The translations under genes were made by a program, and so were the position numbers. Of a stretch of 64,000 nt of DNA, positions 57,245 through 64,000 are shown one piece after another. Within the stretch, counting starts at the first letter, position 1. Every line of letters begins with the position of its first letter. The stretch is taken from NCBI RefSeq assembly GCF_030690345.1, contig NZ_JAUYGV010000008.1, positions 126,433 through 190,432 on the forward strand. The letters run 5' to 3'. Under the pieces are notes generated by a model. The model was not told the origin of the DNA. It did no database searches and saw nothing but the letters and a program-made list of their open reading frames with translations. This DNA comes from Rheinheimera sp. GTDB taxonomy: Bacteria > Pseudomonadota > Gammaproteobacteria > Enterobacterales > Alteromonadaceae.

Positions 57245-58801
57245 TTACAGCGTGACGCCATTTTTCCAGATGGCAATTTCGCGGTTATCTGTCTGCTCGT
57301 TGCGTGTTGCTTTGCCTGAGGCGACATCAATCAGATAACGGAAAAAGTCATGGCTGAACTGCTCAGCGTCCTGACCTTTTTTCAGCAGGCCGCCGGCGTC
57401 ATAGTCAATCCACTGCGGCTTGCGTGCGGCCAAAGCGGAATTCGACGAAATTTTTACTGTCGGTGCCGGAAAGCCCAGTGGTGTGCCACGCCCGGTGGTA
57501 AACAGCAATAAGGTCGCACCGGCAGCGGTTAAGGCGGTGGATGACACCGCATCGTTGCCCGGCCCTTCGAGCAGGGTTAAACCACTTTGGCTGGCCATAT
57601 CGCCGTAACGGATCACCTGGTTTACCACCGCCGAGCCGCCTTTTTGAATGGCACCGAGCGATTTTTCTTCCAGTGTGGTTAAGCCGCCGTCTTTATTGCC
57701 CGGGCTGGGGTTTTCATACACCGGCTGTTTGTTGTCGATAAAGTACTGCTTAAAGTCATTTACCAGGCTAACGATATCGCCAAACACTTGCTCGTTTTGC
57801 GCGCGGGCCATAAATACCTGCTCGGCGCCAAACATTTCCGGCGTTTCGGTCAGTACTACTTTGCCGTTACCGGCAGCGACTAAATCGGCAATGCGGCCAA
57901 CCAACGGGTTAGCGGTTAAGCCGCTTAAGCCATCAGAGCCACCGCATTTCATGCCCATCACTAAATCGGATACCGGGCACGGCGTGCGTTTATCACTGCG
58001 CATCTGCGCCACTAATTCGTCCACTGCCGCCAGGCCTTGCTCTATCTCGTCTTCCACCTGTTGGGCATTGAACGAGCGGATGCGGCTTAGATCAACGCCC
58101 GGGCTGGCAGCTAATAACTTGCTTAGCTGATTGTTCTCGCAGCCCAGGCCCATTACCAATACCGCACCGGCATTGGGGTGTTGAATCAGCCCGGCCAGTA
58201 AACGCCGGGTGTGGTCTAAATCATCGCCCAGCTGCGAGCAACCAAACGGATGGGTAAAGGCATAAATACCGTCGATATCATCGCCGTACAGCTTGCGTGC
58301 CTGTTCGGCCACCCGCATCGCGGCGCGGTTAACGCAGCCTACGGTGTTGATGATCCACAGCTCATTGCGCGTTCCCACTTTGCCGTTAGCACGGCGGTAA
58401 CCCATAAATTCGGTTGGTAAACCGGCCGGAAACGCCAACGGCTGCGCCTGACAGCCGCTATAACGGTAATCGACCTGGCCGCTTAACAGCGTGGCAAGAT
58501 TATGCGAGTGAATATGCTCACCGGCTTTAATATCCGTAGTAGCCGCGCCGATGGCAAAGCCGTATTTAATCACCGGCTCGCCTTTGGCAATATTAGCCAG
58601 TGCCACTTTATGCCCGGCCGGTACGGCCTGCTGTGCAGTTAACTGCGCAAACGGCTCCGGCAGCGCCACGCCCTGCGCCAGCGGTTGCAATGCCACCACC
58701 ACGTTGTCACGCGGGTGTACCTGCAACACCTGTAATTGCCCGCCGATATCTGTCGGTGTATTCAGTTTGGTACTACAACCGGGTTTTAGCTCTGTGCTCA
58801 T
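57245..58801 (-). CDS. uxaA: Altronate dehydratase UxaA
   Basis: 518 residues from the ATG at 58801 (GGAAGG 6 bases upstream). N-terminal SAF domain (VALANIAKGEPVIKYGFAIG; GEHIHSHNL) followed by the large UxaA/GarD iron-dependent catalytic domain (GVDLSR, MGLGCENNQ, MGMKCGGSDGLSGLTANPLVG, GRGTPLGFPAPTVKISSN). It dehydrates D-altronate to KDG. A half-site of the LacI-type operator lies in its leader. Confidence 0.95.
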   Translation of the reverse strand: MSTELKPGCSTKLNTPTDIGGQLQVLQVHPRDNVVVALQPLAQGVALPEPFAQLTAQQAVPAGHKVALANIAKGEPVIKYGFAIGAATTDIKAGEHIHSHNLATLLSGQVDYRYSGCQAQPLAFPAGLPTEFMGYRRANGKVGTRNELWIINTVGCVNRAAMRVAEQARKLYGDDIDGIYAFTHPFGCSQLGDDLDHTRRLLAGLIQHPNAGAVLVMGLGCENNQLSKLLAASPGVDLSRIRSFNAQQVEDEIEQGLAAVDELVAQMRSDKRTPCPVSDLVMGMKCGGSDGLSGLTANPLVGRIADLVAAGNGKVVLTETPEMFGAEQVFMARAQNEQVFGDIVSLVNDFKQYFIDNKQPVYENPSPGNKDGGLTTLEEKSLGAIQKGGSAVVNQVIRYGDMASQSGLTLLEGPGNDAVSSTALTAAGATLLLFTTGRGTPLGFPAPTVKISSNSALAARKPQWIDYDAGGLLKKGQDAEQFSHDFFRYLIDVASGKATRNEQTDNREIAIWKNGVTL

Positions 58802-58820
58802 GTTCAACCTTCCTGCACCT

Positions 58821-58836
58821 TGTCTAGCGGTGGCAA
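58821..58836. promoter_or_regulatory. Half-conserved operator upstream of uxaA
   Basis: TGTCTAGCGGTGGCAA keeps the right half (CGGTGGCAA) of the perfect operator at 60375-60390 but not the left half. It lies 20 bases upstream of the uxaA ATG. Confidence 0.35.
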
Positions 58837-58855
58837 ACTGGGTTTAAAAAAATAG

Positions 58856-60301
58856 TCATAGCGTTAAAGCCTCACCATTTAAGGTTAGATCGACCGCATC
58901 AATCTGCGCCACATTCTCCAGCACGCCCAGGCTGGCGGTCTGGTTAAACTGCACATGGTGCAAACTGACACCACTTATCGGCGCCCGCTCAAAGCCGCGC
59001 AATAAAAACGCCCGCTGCGCTTTTTGCACGCGTAAATTACTGATATGCAAATTCTTCACCTGCGGCAAGTGCGTACCGGCGTCGCCTTCTTCGTAGAAGA
59101 AGTTAATCACGATAGCGTCTTTTACTTCGCCGATATCAATATCGCGGATATAGATATTTTCAATTAAGCCGCCGCGTACCGAGTTGGTTTTAATGCGAAT
59201 GCCGCGCTCTAAATCCGGGCTACTCATCCGGCAGCGGCGGGCGAAAATATTGCGTGCGCCAGCGGATATTTCGCTACCAATAACCACACCACCGTGGCCG
59301 GCGCGCATCATACAATCCTGGATCACCACATTTTGCACCGGCGTTGCCAGTCGGCGACCGTCGTTATTACGGCCGGATTTCAGTGCAATACAATCATCGC
59401 CGGTATCAAATAAACAGTTCTCTATTAATACCCGGTTGCTCGACTCCGGGTTACAGCCATCTGAATTCGGCCCGTGGCTCACGCAATTTACACCGCGCAC
59501 TATCACATCTTCCGACAGCACGGGGTTAATCAGCCAAAACGGCGAGTTACGAATGGTAATGCCTTCAATTAATACCCGTTTGCAGCGATACGGCTGAATA
59601 AACGGCGGCCGTAAATAATTTTGCGCAAACACACGCTCGCTAACCGGTACCCCGGCTTCAGCCATCTCAAACAACGGTGTGCGGGTATTGCTTTGATCAG
59701 TTGTCGCGTCCAGCGGCCACGGCGTATGTTTCCATTTGCCCTTCCACGGCCACCAGTGCGTGTTGCTGCCGTTACCTTCCAGAATACCTTCGCCGGTGAC
59801 AGCGATGTTTTCCTGTTCAAAGGCATAAATCAGTGGCGAGTAGCCCATCAGCTCTACGCCTTCCCAGCGGGTGTGTACCGCCGGTAAATAACGCTGCGGC
59901 TCCGGGTAAAACGATAACAGCGCATCTTTTTGCAGGTGCAGGTTAACGTTAGATTTTAACTGCACCGGCCCGGTGTTAAAGCGCCCTGCCGGCACGACCA
60001 CGCGGCCACCACCGGCAGCGGCACAAGCGGCAATAGCCGCGTTAATGGCCATGCTGCTGTCAAAATCTGCTGTGGCTTTGGCGCCAAACTCAGTAATAAC
60101 AAAGTCACGTTTGGCAAACCGTGTTGGCGCTATGGCGGCGATAATGGCATCGGCCTGTTGCCATAACACATCATCGGCGGCATCGCTGGCAGAGCCCGGT
60201 ACAACAGACACAGCTGAGCAGCCATTTAATGACCATAAAGATAAGCCCATTCCTGCCAGGCCTAAGGTTTTTAAATGTTGTCGCTTTTGTCTGTCTGTCA
60301 T
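58856..60301 (-). CDS. GH28 polygalacturonase, predicted lipoprotein
   Basis: A 481-residue protein. The N-terminus (LKTLGLAGMGLSLWSLNGC) is a signal peptide with a lipobox-like LNGC. The GH28 active-site blocks are intact: NSDGCNPES, DTGDDCIALKSG (two catalytic aspartates), GHGGVVIGSE and RGIRIKTN. It hydrolyses galacturonans, probably oligomers in the periplasm or at the outer membrane if lipidated. It has a good ribosome site (AGAGG) and a repressor-overlapped promoter. First gene after the regulators, with the uxaA gene 54 bp downstream. Confidence 0.92.
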   Translation of the reverse strand: MTDRQKRQHLKTLGLAGMGLSLWSLNGCSAVSVVPGSASDAADDVLWQQADAIIAAIAPTRFAKRDFVITEFGAKATADFDSSMAINAAIAACAAAGGGRVVVPAGRFNTGPVQLKSNVNLHLQKDALLSFYPEPQRYLPAVHTRWEGVELMGYSPLIYAFEQENIAVTGEGILEGNGSNTHWWPWKGKWKHTPWPLDATTDQSNTRTPLFEMAEAGVPVSERVFAQNYLRPPFIQPYRCKRVLIEGITIRNSPFWLINPVLSEDVIVRGVNCVSHGPNSDGCNPESSNRVLIENCLFDTGDDCIALKSGRNNDGRRLATPVQNVVIQDCMMRAGHGGVVIGSEISAGARNIFARRCRMSSPDLERGIRIKTNSVRGGLIENIYIRDIDIGEVKDAIVINFFYEEGDAGTHLPQVKNLHISNLRVQKAQRAFLLRGFERAPISGVSLHHVQFNQTASLGVLENVAQIDAVDLTLNGEALTL

Positions 60302-60362
60302 GGGTTACCTCTGGTGATGCTAAGCACTGCTGCTCAGTCGGCTTCCGTTAGCAATTGTTACT

Positions 60363-60390
60363 ATAATAACCAATTTGCCACCGGTGGCAA
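60363..60390 (-). promoter_or_regulatory. Sigma-70 promoter of the polygalacturonase gene
   Basis: On the minus strand TTGCCA (60385-60390) and TATTAT (60363-60368) are 16 bp apart. The -35 box is part of operator 1, so a bound repressor would block RNA polymerase. Confidence 0.65.
60375..60390. promoter_or_regulatory. LacI-type operator 1 (perfect palindrome)
   Basis: TTGCCACCGGTGGCAA is a perfect 16-bp palindrome with the central CG step typical of LacI-family sites, located over the -35 box and spacer of the polygalacturonase promoter and next to a lacI-family gene. Confidence 0.7.
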
Positions 60391-60407
60391 GTAAATCGGC
60401 AAACTTT

Positions 60408-60423
60408 TTGCCAACGGTGGCAG
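60408..60423. promoter_or_regulatory. LacI-type operator 2
   Basis: TTGCCAACGGTGGCAG differs from operator 1 at two positions and is centred 33 bp (about three helical turns) away, fitting co-operative binding. Confidence 0.6.
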
Positions 60424-60459
60424 AAAAGTTTGTTTTGTTTAAACGGCTGGTAAAGCGGC

Positions 60460-61494
60460 TTAGTCGCTGCTACCGGCTACGCGGGCAGTCGACTCACGCA
60501 CCACTAAAGTAGGCGCTACTTTTGCCGCAACATTCGATGCGGCTTTGTCGTTGTTTTCTATCGACATAATCATTTTACTGGTGGCCAATAACGCCATTTG
60601 CCGTACCGGCCTTTTAATGGTGGTCAGCGCCGGTATTACCCGGGATGCCAGCATATTGTCATCAAAGCCGGCGACCGAGAGTTGCTCCGGTACCTTAATA
60701 CCGAGGCTGTGCGCCACTTTTAATACCCCGGCGGCCATTTGGTCATTATTGGCAAAAATGGCGGTCGGTTTCTCCTCTGCCTGCAGCAGCTGGCGCGCAC
60801 ATTCAATACCGGTCTCAAAGGTGTTGTTACCCTCGATAATCCAGTCCGTGCGCAATTTAATGCCATAGGCAGACAGCCCCAGCTGAAAGCCTTCCATCCG
60901 TTCGGTGGAGGATTTATAGCGCTGTGGGCCGCTGATAAATGCAATATGTTCATGGCCAAGCTGGGCAAAATAACGTGCCATCTCGGCGGCGGCGGCACGA
61001 TCGTCCGACACTACGATATGTTTGGCTTCGTCCAGCGCCACTGAGCTTAACCGCACATAAGGGCTGCCGGAGTCTTTTAATGCCTGCGCCAGGGTTTCAG
61101 ACTCTGACACCGGCGGCAGTACAATAACGCCATCTAACTTCGAGCGCTGCATAAAGCGTAAGCAATCCTGCACCAGGGTTTCACTGCGGTAACGGCACGG
61201 ATGTACTACCAGCTCGTAACCGAGGTTAGAGCACACTTCCAGCACACCGCGCTGCACGTCATCCAGATAGAGCGCATCGGGGTTATCGTAAATAAGGCCA
61301 AGCAAATAGGAGCGGCTGGACGCCAGACCACGGGCCTGGGTATTAGGTGAATACTTTAACTCGCTGATCACCTTTTCTACCCGGGTGCGGGTAGTATCAC
61401 CAACACTGAGCGAACCGTTAATAACCCGCGATACCGTGCGTTTAGACACGCCGGCAATACGGGCGACATCGTTTATGGTGGCTTGTTTTTGCAT
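60460..61494 (-). CDS. LacI-family transcriptional regulator of the pectin locus
   Basis: 344 residues from the ATG at 61494 (other in-frame starts at 61503 and 61515 overlap the iclR stop). The DNA-binding head TINDVARIAGVSKRTVSRVING is textbook LacI, followed by the hinge NTQARGLASSRS and a periplasmic-binding-like sensor domain (FISGPQRYKSSTERMEGF; IFANNDQMAAGVL). Its target is probably the pair of palindromes immediately downstream at the polygalacturonase promoter, and its inducer is likely a uronate or a pathway intermediate (inference). Confidence 0.9.
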   Translation of the reverse strand: MQKQATINDVARIAGVSKRTVSRVINGSLSVGDTTRTRVEKVISELKYSPNTQARGLASSRSYLLGLIYDNPDALYLDDVQRGVLEVCSNLGYELVVHPCRYRSETLVQDCLRFMQRSKLDGVIVLPPVSESETLAQALKDSGSPYVRLSSVALDEAKHIVVSDDRAAAAEMARYFAQLGHEHIAFISGPQRYKSSTERMEGFQLGLSAYGIKLRTDWIIEGNNTFETGIECARQLLQAEEKPTAIFANNDQMAAGVLKVAHSLGIKVPEQLSVAGFDDNMLASRVIPALTTIKRPVRQMALLATSKMIMSIENNDKAASNVAAKVAPTLVVRESTARVAGSSD

Positions 61495-61504
61495 AAGTCT
61501 CATC

Positions 61505-62290
61505 TTATTGACCACGCGCGCTGTTGCCGACCAACTGTGGCCGGTAAGTGCTGAGCGCGATATCGATTGCCGTTTGCTTCACGCTGGCAATCAGGTCGGT
61601 GTGGACTTTTTTCGCGAACAACGCCAGTGGCCCGGTAATGCCAACAGCTGCCACTACCGCCCCCTGACTGTCACGCACCGGCACCGCCAGGCAACGCACA
61701 TCGTCGTGGTATTCCATTTCGTCGCTAGCATACCCGCGTGCCAGTACCCGCTGCAACTCTGTTGTTAACTCATTTGGTTGCACCAGGCTGTGCGCGGTGC
61801 GGCGCTTAAACAAACCGGCGGCCGCTAAGCTGTGTAACTGATCAAAATGATGAAAGGCTAAAAACACCTTACCGGCGGCAGAGCAGTTAAAATCGGCAAT
61901 GGTGCCGGGCCTGGCCGCTAACCGCAGCGGATTCGGGCTGTCGCAGACTTCTACCAGCAAAGCCCCCTTGGCATGTGCCATGGCTAAATGGCTGCTTAGC
62001 CCGGTAGTCAGCGCCAGTTGTTGCAGCATCGGCAATGCCTGCTGCTGCAAACGCTGCGAGCTGAGCAAACTCAGGCCCATTTTAAACAGCTGGGCCCCCA
62101 CCAGATAACGTTTGCCGTGCTTTTCCAGCACCTGCTCCTGGCACAGTGTTTGTAAAATACGAAATGCTGTGGTGCGCGGTACCGCTAAGCGCTGTTCCAG
62201 TTCAGTTAAACTCAGGCCCTGGTCCGACTCTGTCACCAGCGACAGAATACGACAAGCATTGGCCAGATTGGGGATCACGTAGCTTACCAT
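61505..62290 (-). CDS. IclR-family regulator, KdgR-like
   Basis: A 261-residue protein with an N-terminal winged helix-turn-helix (GLSLTELEQRLAVPRTTAFRILQTL) and a C-terminal IclR effector domain (FNCSAAGKVFLAF; RGYASDEMEYHDDVRCLAVPVRDSQG). The ribosome site AGGAGG is strong. KdgR of this family represses pectin genes and is released by KDG (family knowledge). It lies between the TRAP and lacI-type genes in the same direction, 25 bp past the dctM stop. Confidence 0.88.
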   Translation of the reverse strand: MVSYVIPNLANACRILSLVTESDQGLSLTELEQRLAVPRTTAFRILQTLCQEQVLEKHGKRYLVGAQLFKMGLSLLSSQRLQQQALPMLQQLALTTGLSSHLAMAHAKGALLVEVCDSPNPLRLAARPGTIADFNCSAAGKVFLAFHHFDQLHSLAAAGLFKRRTAHSLVQPNELTTELQRVLARGYASDEMEYHDDVRCLAVPVRDSQGAVVAAVGITGPLALFAKKVHTDLIASVKQTAIDIALSTYRPQLVGNSARGQ

Positions 62291-62315
62291 CGGTTACCTC
62301 CTGAGTTTACCAACA

Positions 62316-63611
62316 TTAAAAGCCAAACTGGGCCGGCAGCCATTCACTGATCGCCGGCACATAGGTTACCAACATCAGCACGACAAACATCGCCAGATAT
62401 AACGGCATTAATGGCCGGATAATGGACTCGAGCTTAGTTTTAGCAATAGCACAGCTGACAAACAGCACGCTGCCCACCGGTGGTGACACCAGGCCAATGG
62501 ATAAGTTAAGCACCATCATAATGCCGAAATGCAGCGGGCTCATGCCCAGTTCTACTGCCACCGGCAGAAAAATCGGCGTAAAAATCAGCACCGCCGGCGT
62601 CATATCCATAAAAGCGCCGACCAGCAGTAAGATCAGGTTAATCATCAGCAAAATCAGCAATGGGTTATCACTGAGTGCCAGCATGCCTGCACTGATGGCC
62701 TGTGGAATTTGCTCGTAAGATAAAATCCACGACATCGCCGACGAGGTGGCAATCAGCGCCAGCACAATGGCGGTGGTTTCAGCCGCTTTCATTAAAATAG
62801 CCGGCAGCTCAGTGGTGTTAACTTCGCGGTAAATACCTACCGCTAATATCAGTGAATACACCACCGCAATAGCGCCGGCCTCAGTGGCAGTAAATACGCC
62901 GCTGACAATGCCGCCGATAACGAGGAAAATCATAAACAGGCTGGGCAAGGCTGCCGCCACTTTTTGTACCACCAGTTTCAGCGGTAACCGCGCCCCCACC
63001 GGATAGCCCTTTAGCTTGGCGTAACCGGCACACACCAGCATCAGCGACACCCCCAGCAAAATACCCGGCAGATAACCGGCAATAAACAGTGCCGCTATCG
63101 ACACCCCGCCACTGGCAATGGCATACACAATTAAAATATTGCTTGGCGGAATAAGCATGCCGGTGGTGGCCGCTGCGGCTGTTACGGCCGCACTGTAATT
63201 CACGTCGTAACCCTGTTTTTTCATCTCCGGCAGCATAAAGCTGCCAATCGCCGAGGTAGCCGCCACCGCAGAGCCGGAAATAGCGCCAAAAAACATACAG
63301 GACACTACATTCACCAGTGCCAGGCCGCCCGGCAGCATACCCACCAGCGCCATCGCGCATTCGATTAAACGTTTGGCAATGCCGCCGCGGCCCATAATAA
63401 GCCCGGACAAGACAAAAAACGGGATCGCCAGCAGCGCAAAGCTGTTAATACCACCGGCCATGCGCTGTGCCATCGTCGTCACTGCCGGCATAAAATCTAC
63501 GCTTAGCAGCATGGTGGCCAAGGTAGCTAAACCAATACAAAATGAAATAGGTACGTTTAGCAGTAATAAGCCGAAAAATACCAGCAACAAAACCAGAATG
63601 GCCATTTCCAT
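62316..63611 (-). CDS. dctM: TRAP transporter large permease subunit (DctM type)
   Basis: A 431-residue protein with about 12 membrane helices and the DctM features FCIGLATLATMLL, FALLAIPFFVLSGLIMGRGGIAKRL, and ATTGMLIPPSNILIVYAIASGGVS. It forms the main membrane channel of a sodium-driven TRAP uptake system together with DctQ and a periplasmic binding protein, which must lie outside the window. The start overlaps the dctQ stop (TGATG). In this setting the cargo is probably galacturonate or a short oligouronate (inference). Confidence 0.92.
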   Translation of the reverse strand: MEMAILVLLLVFFGLLLLNVPISFCIGLATLATMLLSVDFMPAVTTMAQRMAGGINSFALLAIPFFVLSGLIMGRGGIAKRLIECAMALVGMLPGGLALVNVVSCMFFGAISGSAVAATSAIGSFMLPEMKKQGYDVNYSAAVTAAAATTGMLIPPSNILIVYAIASGGVSIAALFIAGYLPGILLGVSLMLVCAGYAKLKGYPVGARLPLKLVVQKVAAALPSLFMIFLVIGGIVSGVFTATEAGAIAVVYSLILAVGIYREVNTTELPAILMKAAETTAIVLALIATSSAMSWILSYEQIPQAISAGMLALSDNPLLILLMINLILLLVGAFMDMTPAVLIFTPIFLPVAVELGMSPLHFGIMMVLNLSIGLVSPPVGSVLFVSCAIAKTKLESIIRPLMPLYLAMFVVLMLVTYVPAISEWLPAQFGF

Positions 63612-64000
63612 CAGTGCATCCCCTCAACCTGCTGCATCGGCTTATGCACCAGCATAAAGTACAGCTGGCACACGCCATAAAACGCAATCAGCAGCCCGGA
63701 TAACGGCAGTACCGTGTAGATATAGGCCATCTTAATATTCAGCGCAGCCGACATCTGGTTCAGCTCCCACGTCAGCGCCACCAGATTACCGCCGCCTATC
63801 ACCATTACGGCGATAGCGAAAATTACCACCGCAGCCGTCAGCACCATCGCTAAGCGTCGTTGTATTGCCGGCGCAAATTTTTGCGTTACGATATCTAACC
63901 CCAAATGCACCCCGGTGCGATACGCAAAGGCTGCCCCTACCATACCAATCCAAATCAGTAAGGTGCGCGACAACTCTTCGGTAATGGAACTGGGCGCATT
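63611..64000 (-). CDS. dctQ: TRAP transporter small permease subunit (DctQ type), partial
   Basis: The frame is open to the right edge of the window (NAPSSITEELSRTLLIWIGMVGAAFAYRTG), so the 5' part lies beyond 64000. Visible are three membrane helices and the DctQ motif EELSRTLLIWIGMVGAAFAYRTGVHLGLD. It pairs with DctM. The remaining first helix and start codon are not visible. Confidence 0.88.
   Translation of the reverse strand, partial: NAPSSITEELSRTLLIWIGMVGAAFAYRTGVHLGLDIVTQKFAPAIQRRLAMVLTAAVVIFAIAVMVIGGGNLVALTWELNQMSAALNIKMAYIYTVLPLSGLLIAFYGVCQLYFMLVHKPMQQVEGMH

Overview
The window comes from a gammaproteobacterium of moderate GC, most likely Rheinheimera or a close relative in the Alteromonadales/Chromatiales border group. 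This is inferred from protein sequences and gene order. The order nlpI-pnp-rpsO-truB-rbfA-infB-nusA-rimP-metY-leuU-secG-tpiA-glmM-folP-ftsH-rlmE-yhbY ... greA-carB-carA-dapB ... dnaJ-dnaK is the classic block also known from Pseudomonas and its relatives. Nearly everything is on the minus strand.

Layout. (1) 1-4700 is an AT-rich accessory island. It holds a broken Tn7-type tnsA fragment (123-335) and a tight two-gene plus-strand operon: a calcineurin-like metallophosphoesterase followed by a large Hsp90/MORC-type GHKL ATPase. I read this pair as the best candidate for an undescribed conflict or defence module. (2) 4698-32500 is the conserved translation/transcription/envelope core. A PilZ protein and a lipoprotein with an HExxH motif sit at its left edge, and radD plus a DUF2339 membrane protein interrupt it between yhbY and greA. 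(3) 32691-46000 continues the core (dapB, dnaJ-dnaK, luxS), with accessory genes between dapB and dnaJ: yqhD, an LplT-PlsC fusion, an NhaC-type antiporter, an M48 lipoprotein, and a four-gene HPr-rel-A-like operon (Tat-exported protein, PqqD-like chaperone, HprK-related kinase, nucleotidyltransferase) of unknown role. (4) 46164-48914 is a large FAD/Fe-S D-lactate-type dehydrogenase. (5) 49059-64000 is a pectin/galacturonate utilisation locus. It has TRAP transporter genes, IclR- and LacI-type regulators, a GH28 polygalacturonase, uxaA, uxaC, a UxuB-type reductase, kdgA, kdgK, a GapN-type aldehyde dehydrogenase, a PL1 pectate lyase and a VOC protein.

How the pectin locus works together (family knowledge plus inference): the polygalacturonase and lyase depolymerise pectin, the TRAP system imports uronates, UxaC isomerises them, the reductase makes the aldonate, UxaA dehydrates it to KDG, and KdgK/KdgA give pyruvate and glyceraldehyde-3-phosphate, which GapN may oxidise directly. 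Two copies of a 16-bp palindrome sit in the polygalacturonase promoter, one of them over its -35 element, which predicts LacI-type repression. kduI/kduD, which would process the lyase's unsaturated products, are not in the window.

Three copies of a 64-bp intergenic repeat (46051, 55555, 55675) have different stem sequences that all preserve a 9-bp hairpin. The last gene (dctQ) runs off the right edge of the window.
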